Source of the DNA: an uncultured Chloroflexota bacterium
Lineage (GTDB): Bacteria > Chloroflexota > Dehalococcoidia > Lucifugimonadales > CAJWER01
Reading direction: 5' to 3'
DNA: 17,675 nt
Assembly: GCA_913030785.1 (NCBI GenBank)
Contig: CAJWER010000034.1
Location: 1-17,675 of the forward strand
The first letter of the stretch is position 1. Every line of letters begins with the position of its first letter. The notes under the pieces are model-generated. The model worked only from the letters and a program-made list of their open reading frames with translations. It searched no databases and had not been told where the DNA came from. Both the position numbers and the translations under genes were made by a program. Positions 13,539 to 17,675 of this stretch are shown piece by piece.

Positions 13539-14396
13539 ATGCAATTCACCAAGATGCACGGGGCCGGCAACGACTACGTTTACATTGACGCCCGCGCCAA
13601 GGACAAAGACTGGCCCGCGCTTTCGATCGCCATGAGCGACCGCCACCGTGGCATCGGCTCCGACGGCCTGATCCTCGCCCAGGAATCTGACCGGGCCGAC
13701 CTGCGCATGTCCATGTACAACGCCGACGGCTCCGAAGGAAAGATGTGCGGCAACGGCATCCGATGCCTGGTAGCCTTTGCCATGAAAAATGGAATCGTTC
13801 CTGCTGATAGCTCCACGGTGACCGTCGAGACGCTGTCCGGCGACCTAACCGTCACGCCCACATGGGAAGACGGCAGGGTCACCCGCGCCGTCGTGGGCAT
13901 GGGCGAGCCCGGGTTCGCCGTCGACCAGGTCCCGGTCGTAGCGCCGGGCCATGACACGCTGGTAGACTACCCCCTGAGCGTCGGCGGCGGTATCTTCGGC
14001 ATAAGCTGCGTATCGATGGGCAACCCCCACGCCGTGGCGTTCATCGACACCCCGGTCGACGAAGTGCCACTCCCTGACCTGGGGCCGAAGATCGAGCACA
14101 ACCCGATGTTCCCTGAGCAGGTCAACTTCGAAATCGTGAATATCCTGGATCGGAGTCACGTCAAAGTGAGGGTCTGGGAGCGCGGGTCCGGCCTGACCAT
14201 GGCCTGTGGCACCGGCGCATGCGCCGTCGTTGCAGTAGGCCGCCAAAACGGCCTCCTTGACGACGACGTAACTGTGTCTCTGCCAGGCGGAGAACTCCAG
14301 ATACACTGGCCCGGAACCGGCGAAGTGACCATGAAGGGTCCTGTCGAAGAGGTCTTCGAGGGCGAATGGTCTGCCCAGGACACCACGTCACATTAA
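13539..14396 (+). CDS. dapF: Diaminopimelate epimerase
   Basis: This 285-residue enzyme converts LL-diaminopimelate to meso-diaminopimelate for peptidoglycan and lysine, without a cofactor. The two catalytic cysteines are Cys70 in KMCGNGIRC and Cys223 in TMACGTGAC. HGAGNDY at 7-13, GIGSDGLIL at 39-47, MYNADGSEG and MGNPHAV are the remaining family signatures. The frame is open upstream to 13437, but that sequence does not resemble the family. ATG 13539 starts exactly at the expected MQFTKMHG and has AAGGAGG at 13521-13527, an 11-base spacer. In-frame GTG 13530 is too close to that site. The next gene is dapL, whose product is its direct substrate. Confidence 0.96.
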   Translation: MQFTKMHGAGNDYVYIDARAKDKDWPALSIAMSDRHRGIGSDGLILAQESDRADLRMSMYNADGSEGKMCGNGIRCLVAFAMKNGIVPADSSTVTVETLSGDLTVTPTWEDGRVTRAVVGMGEPGFAVDQVPVVAPGHDTLVDYPLSVGGGIFGISCVSMGNPHAVAFIDTPVDEVPLPDLGPKIEHNPMFPEQVNFEIVNILDRSHVKVRVWERGSGLTMACGTGACAVVAVGRQNGLLDDDVTVSLPGGELQIHWPGTGEVTMKGPVEEVFEGEWSAQDTTSH

Positions 14397-14423
14397 GCTA
14401 ACCCAAACGCAAAGACAATTTCC

Positions 14424-14476
14424 ACCGCTTTCAAAAATCCCCTCAGCGCCCTCAGCTTGCTCAGCGGTAATTTTTG
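14424..14476 (+). promoter_or_regulatory. Interleaved inverted repeats in the dapL leader
   Basis: ACCGCT (14424-14429) is complementary to AGCGGT (14463-14468), and CAAAAAT (14432-14438) to ATTTTTG (14470-14476). The arms are in A-B-A'-B' order, so both stems cannot form as nested hairpins; they would be alternatives or a tight pseudoknot. Three CTCAGC copies at 9-base spacing lie between the arms (14442-14465). Function unknown. Confidence 0.25.
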
Positions 14477-14511
14477 GCTCCCACGAAACCAAATCAAACT
14501 CGGAGAGTGAA

Positions 14512-15672
14512 ATGAAGGTAGCTGGCAGAGTAGGGGCGGTCCCTCCTTACCCATTCGTAGAGATCAGCCGCAAGATCGCGGCGAAAAAGGCCCAGGGCAT
14601 CGACGTCATCAGCTTCGGCATTGGCGATCCAGACCTCCCGACGCCGCCGTCTGTGCTCGACGCGCTCCACAAGGCGTCCCTCGACGCGCCAAACCACCGG
14701 TACCCGGAGTCCGAGGGGCTGCCGGAGTTCCGCGGGGCGGTCGCCGACTGGTACAAGAAACGCTTCGACGTGAACCTGGACCCCGAGACCGAAGTAGTCT
14801 CCCTGATCGGTGCAAAAGAGGGCATCGGACACGCCGCGATGGCCTTCGTCGAGCCGGGCGACATCGCCCTGGTTCCGGACCCCGGCTACCCCGTCTACTC
14901 GGTGGGCACCCTCTTCGCGGGCGGCGAGTCCTATCTCATGCCGCTCATGGAAGGCAACCAGTGGTTTCCCGACTTGGACGCAATACCTGAGGACGTATCC
15001 AACAAGGCCACGATCATGTGGCTCAACTACCCCAACAACCCCACGGGCGCCACGGCCGAGCGGGACCAGTTTGCGAAGGCGATAGAGTTCGCGCGCCGGC
15101 ACGATGTCGTGCTGATGCACGACGCCTGCTACAGCGAAATCGCATACGACGGCTATCAGCCCCTGAGCCTACTACAGGTCGAGGGCGCTCGGGACGTTTG
15201 CGTCGAGTTCCATTCGCTGTCGAAGTCCTACAACATGACCGGCTGGCGGCTTGGGATGGCCGTGGGCAATCCTGAAATAATCGAGGCGCTCCGCGTCATC
15301 AAGTCCAACATGGACTCGGGCGTCCCGCAGGCCATCCAGCAGATGGGCATCGCGGCCATGGACATCCCTGATGGAGAGATTTCCGATCGCAACGAGATAT
15401 ACCAGCGCAGACGCGAGCTCGTCGTAGGCGCGTTACGGGCCCTGGGCCTGACGGTCAAGCACCCACGAGCCAGCCTCTATGTATGGGCCGGAGTGCCTGA
15501 AGGCTTCACCTCCGCCGGGTTCTCCGAACGGCTACTGGAGGAGACAGACGTGCTCGTATCCCCCGGCACCAGCTACGGTAAATGGGGCGAGGGCTACATA
15601 CGGCTGTCGCTAACGCTCTCGGACGAACAGCTAGAAAAGGCCGTCGACCGCCTATCGAGCTGGAGCATGTAG
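14512..15672 (+). CDS. dapL: LL-diaminopimelate aminotransferase (DapL-type class I/II aminotransferase)
   Basis: This 386-residue PLP enzyme is of fold type I. DapL transfers an amino group from glutamate to tetrahydrodipicolinate in one step, bypassing the DapC/D/E route. The sequence shows GIGDPDLPTP at 36-45, HRYPESEGLPEFR, the PDPGYPVY loop, NYPNNPTGA with Asn175, HDACYSEI with Asp204, and SLSKSYNMTGWR with the PLP lysine Lys238. Assignment as DapL, not a general aspartate aminotransferase, rests on the style of these motifs and on dapF lying 115 bp upstream. Without an alignment, another substrate remains possible. ATG 14512 is preceded by GGAGAG at 14502-14507. Confidence 0.87.
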   Translation: MKVAGRVGAVPPYPFVEISRKIAAKKAQGIDVISFGIGDPDLPTPPSVLDALHKASLDAPNHRYPESEGLPEFRGAVADWYKKRFDVNLDPETEVVSLIGAKEGIGHAAMAFVEPGDIALVPDPGYPVYSVGTLFAGGESYLMPLMEGNQWFPDLDAIPEDVSNKATIMWLNYPNNPTGATAERDQFAKAIEFARRHDVVLMHDACYSEIAYDGYQPLSLLQVEGARDVCVEFHSLSKSYNMTGWRLGMAVGNPEIIEALRVIKSNMDSGVPQAIQQMGIAAMDIPDGEISDRNEIYQRRRELVVGALRALGLTVKHPRASLYVWAGVPEGFTSAGFSERLLEETDVLVSPGTSYGKWGEGYIRLSLTLSDEQLEKAVDRLSSWSM

Positions 15673-16054
15673 CCACAACTCAGGCTCTCCCTGGAAGGTC
15701 GGCAAAAGGGTCCCGTCCCCTCATCTACTAAACGGAGAGTTGGCCCGCAACTCCTGCGGCCACCGGTGTGCGCAGAGAAGGATAGCTTCTTTGCCGGGGG
15801 TATCACAGGTTACCCCTCACAAGTATCCTCTCACTCTTCTCATTTTCTTTGGGAAAGGCTCCGAATCACTGGAAGAAGTTTTGCCGAGCTGGCCCACAGC
15901 TCCGGCGACCGTTAGCAGTGTGCAGAGGGGCAAAACCCCTTTGCCGGGGTGCGTGAGGGTGTCCCTCACAAATATCCTTTTTCTTCTTTTTCTTACGAAC
16001 AGGCGATAATCATCTTGTGCAAAGCATCGACTCGTATCTTGCAAGGAGGTCAGT
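15673..16054. repeat. 382-bp gap: degenerate ~150-bp tandem duplication with terminator-like hairpins
   Basis: No credible gene lies here. Landmarks recur 150 bases apart: TGGCCC at 15741 and 15891, and CTTTGCCGGGG at 15789 and 15939. Each is followed by a hairpin, CCTCACAA, a TATCC motif and a T/C-rich tract. The hairpin in copy 1 is GGGGTA (15797-15802) with TACCCC (15811-15816). In copy 2 it is GTGAGGG-tgt-CCCTCAC (15953-15969), a perfect 7-bp stem followed by a T-rich run that resembles a rho-independent terminator. The leading part of each unit resembles hflX codons 36-50. GATAAT at 16005-16010 is a possible hflX -10. Confidence 0.6.
15953..15990 (+). terminator. Terminator-like hairpin upstream of hflX
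   Basis: The stem GTGAGGG/CCCTCAC with a 3-base loop is followed by AAATATCC and then a T-rich tract to 15990. It could end dapL transcription. It is also part of the duplicated intergenic repeat, so it may simply be repeat structure. Confidence 0.45.
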
Positions 16055-17224
16055 GTGGCCAAACGAACCCAGTCAACCGGACCCACAATAGAGCGAGTGC
16101 TCTGCGTAGGCGTCGTAACCGGGCGTCGCCCTAAGGGCCTCTGGTCCCTCAACGACTCCCTAGAAGAGCTTGCCGAGCTGGCCCGTAGCTCGGGCGGACG
16201 CGTCGTCGGCACCGTGTCACAGCGCCTCAAGGCCCCGACCCAGACATACCTGGGCAAGGGCAAGATCGACGAAATCAAGGCCCTGCAGGACGCGAAGAAG
16301 TTCGATGTCCTGGTTTGCGACGACGAGCTGGCCCCTTCACAGCAGCGCAACCTGGAAGCGGCCCTAGACGACATCAAGGTCATGGACCGCACGGCACTAA
16401 TCCTCGACGTGTTCGCACGTCGGGCCCAGACCCGCGAGGGACGGCTGCAGGTCGAGCTGGCGCAGCACGAGTACCTGCTGCCCAGGCTGGCAGGGCAGTG
16501 GACCCACCTGGAGCGACAGCGGGGTGGTGTCAGGTCGGGTATCGGTACCGTCGGACCGGGCGAGACTCAAATAGAGACGGACCGCCGCCTGATTCGTAAT
16601 CGCGTTCTCAAGATTAAGAAGGACCTGGAAGCGGTCCGACGACAACGCGGACAGCATCGCACCCGACGTGATCAACAGGGCGTCCCGGTCGTGGGCCTGG
16701 TCGGCTACACCAATGCGGGCAAGAGCACGCTCCTCAACGCACTGACCAAGGCAGAAGTAGCAGCCGAGGACCGGCTCTTCTCGACACTTGATCCCATCAC
16801 ACGCCGCCTCAGGCTGCCATCAGGGCGCGAAATGCTGCTCACCGACACCGTGGGCTTCATCCAGAAGCTGCCGCCCCTGGTAGTGAACGCGTTCAGGGCC
16901 ACTCTGGAGGAGATCGAGTCCGCGACGGTGCTGCTCCACGTCGTTGACATGAGCCACCCCAACGCCGCAGCCCAGGCCCAGACAGTTGACGACATCCTGG
17001 ACGACATGCACATGGGCGACCGCCCCCGGATCTTGGTCCTCAACAAGGTCGACCTACTCGAATCAGAGGCCATGCAAAACGACGCTATGATCAACATAGG
17101 CTCCCACCCCAGAACAGTCATGACATCCGCCCTAACAGGCCAGGGCCTCGACCATCTAACCGCCCATTTAGAAGCAGCCGCAACAGCAGCGCCGTCACCC
17201 ACGGCAGGGGTCGTGGCTGGCTGA
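16055..17224 (+). CDS. hflX: Ribosome-associated GTPase HflX
   Basis: This 389-residue protein belongs to the Obg-HflX GTPases, which bind the 50S subunit and split stalled or heat-damaged ribosomes. The N-terminal HflX domain has YLGKGKIDEIK at 65-75 and CDDELAPSQQRNLE, followed by the linker signature GPGETQIETDRR at 167-178 and a basic coiled helix. The G domain shows G1 GYTNAGKST at 217-225, G2 TLDPITR, G3 DTVGFI at 264-269, G4 NKVD at 330-333 and a G5-like TSALTGQG. The C-terminus ends in a low-complexity Ala/Pro tail. It starts at GTG 16055 with AAGGAGGT at 16043-16050. miaA and hflX share a cluster in enterobacteria; here dapF and dapL lie between them. Confidence 0.96.
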   Translation: MAKRTQSTGPTIERVLCVGVVTGRRPKGLWSLNDSLEELAELARSSGGRVVGTVSQRLKAPTQTYLGKGKIDEIKALQDAKKFDVLVCDDELAPSQQRNLEAALDDIKVMDRTALILDVFARRAQTREGRLQVELAQHEYLLPRLAGQWTHLERQRGGVRSGIGTVGPGETQIETDRRLIRNRVLKIKKDLEAVRRQRGQHRTRRDQQGVPVVGLVGYTNAGKSTLLNALTKAEVAAEDRLFSTLDPITRRLRLPSGREMLLTDTVGFIQKLPPLVVNAFRATLEEIESATVLLHVVDMSHPNAAAQAQTVDDILDDMHMGDRPRILVLNKVDLLESEAMQNDAMINIGSHPRTVMTSALTGQGLDHLTAHLEAAATAAPSPTAGVVAG

Positions 17225-17263
17225 TTTCCCTCGTGGACGGGGAATCTAGGTAGAGCAAACATG

Positions 17264-17605
17264 GTGCCAAACATTGAAATAGAGATCCGTCGACAATACA
17301 CACCCGATCAGGAAGAGAGAATTATAGACGCGGTGCACTCAGCCGTGGTCAAGGGGCTCAAGATACCCGAAGGAGACAAGACGATCCGTCTCGTTGTCCA
17401 CGAACCTCATCGATTCCCAGCACCCCCCGACAAGCGCGACCGCTACACGCTCGTACGCTTAGCTAGGGGACAGGGCGTAGAGCACCGATCAAGGGGCCAG
17501 AGTGGGTCTTTCGCTCTCCGGGGTCCGACTGTGGCCTCTAAGAACAAGGTGAATCGCCGCAGCATGGCCCGCCCCAATACTCCAAACCCGAACATCGCAC
17601 TATAG
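17264..17605 (+). CDS. Tautomerase-family protein, C-terminal half abnormal (possible pseudogene)
   Basis: The first ~65 residues match the 4-oxalocrotonate-tautomerase-like family (PF14552 type): PNIEIEIRRQYTPDQEE, IIDAVHSAVV, KIPEGDKTIRLVVHEPHRF and RYTLV. These enzymes need Pro as the mature N-terminus. GTG 17264 gives Met-Pro-Asn, whereas ATG 17261 would give Met-Val-Pro and bury the proline, so I chose GTG. After about 17460 the expected 'GRS-x-x-AKR-x-LY' helix and 'ENWGIRGG' motif are missing, and the sequence becomes Arg/Gly/Pro/Asn-rich to the stop. The other two frames do not restore the family pattern. The gene is probably truncated or fused to intergenic sequence. It lies 39 bp after hflX on the same strand. 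Confidence 0.6.
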   Translation: MPNIEIEIRRQYTPDQEERIIDAVHSAVVKGLKIPEGDKTIRLVVHEPHRFPAPPDKRDRYTLVRLARGQGVEHRSRGQSGSFALRGPTVASKNKVNRRSMARPNTPNPNIAL

Positions 17606-17610
17606 TTGTT

Positions 17611-17675
17611 ATGTCAACTAACGTAGCTGGAGATTCCTATACGGAAATACGCGCGGAATTCCCGATTTGGGGTTT
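17611..17675 (+). CDS. Possible start of another gene (3' truncated by window edge)
   Basis: ATG 17611 opens a frame with no stop to the window end. It encodes MSTNVAGDSYTEIRAEFPIWG. The 'EIRAEFPI' phrase recalls the N-terminus of class V (cysteine-desulfurase-like) aminotransferases, but 21 residues are too few to decide. No clear Shine-Dalgarno site precedes it. Confidence 0.35.
   Translation, partial: MSTNVAGDSYTEIRAEFPIWG

Noticed and set aside
15740..16009. Open frame spanning the dapL-hflX gap
   Set aside because: It runs across both tandem repeat units and the terminator-like hairpins; its composition is explained by the repeat, and no start signal precedes it.
1..17675. CRISPR array, rRNA, transposase, integrase or toxin-antitoxin genes
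   Set aside because: No regularly spaced repeats, rRNA-like stretches or recombinase motifs were seen on either strand; the only repeats are the intergenic ones described.

Overview
The window is a stretch of bacterial chromosome made up mostly of housekeeping metabolism, with no phage, plasmid or CRISPR content. Gene content and protein style suggest a Chloroflexota bacterium, perhaps Dehalococcoidia or SAR202-like. The pointers are a DapL-type LL-diaminopimelate aminotransferase beside DapF, a stand-alone PurS, a DUF3105 membrane protein, frequent TTG starts behind strong Shine-Dalgarno sites, GC-rich hairpin repeats between genes, and a decayed luciferase-like monooxygenase. This placement is an inference from sequence style, not a search result.

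Layout. (1) 1-1613, + strand: the tail of a GMC-family flavin oxidoreductase, its gluconate 2-dehydrogenase subunit-3-like partner, then hisB. (2) 10761 down to 1722, - strand: a purine biosynthesis cluster in transcription order guaA, purD, a small membrane protein, a decayed membrane/zinc-ribbon gene, an alkaline-phosphatase-superfamily phosphodiesterase, purE, a luciferase-like remnant, purB, purC, a DUF3105 protein and purS. It covers the carboxylation, SAICAR and adenylosuccinate lyase steps, GAR synthetase and GMP synthetase. purF, purL, purQ, purM, purN and purH are not here. (3) 10893-17224, + strand, divergent from guaA: tsaC, tpiA, miaA, dapF, dapL and hflX. These make two tRNA modification enzymes (t6A and i6A), a glycolytic enzyme, the last two steps to meso-diaminopimelate, and a ribosome-associated GTPase. 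(4) 17225-17675: a tautomerase-family gene with an abnormal C-terminal half, then the probable first codons of another gene.

The most interesting signals lie between genes. The purE-purB gap holds a dead 5' end of a luciferase-like monooxygenase. The purD-phosphodiesterase gap holds two related small membrane genes, the second carrying zinc-ribbon coding sequence broken by a frameshift and a stop. The guaA/tsaC divergent promoter region has a near-identical 22-bp direct repeat enclosing an operator-like palindrome. The dapL-hflX gap is a degenerate ~150-bp tandem duplication whose units also echo the 5' coding part of hflX.

I found no convincing wholly new multi-gene system. The best candidates for something undescribed are the membrane/zinc-ribbon gene family and the paired palindromes controlling guaA and tsaC.
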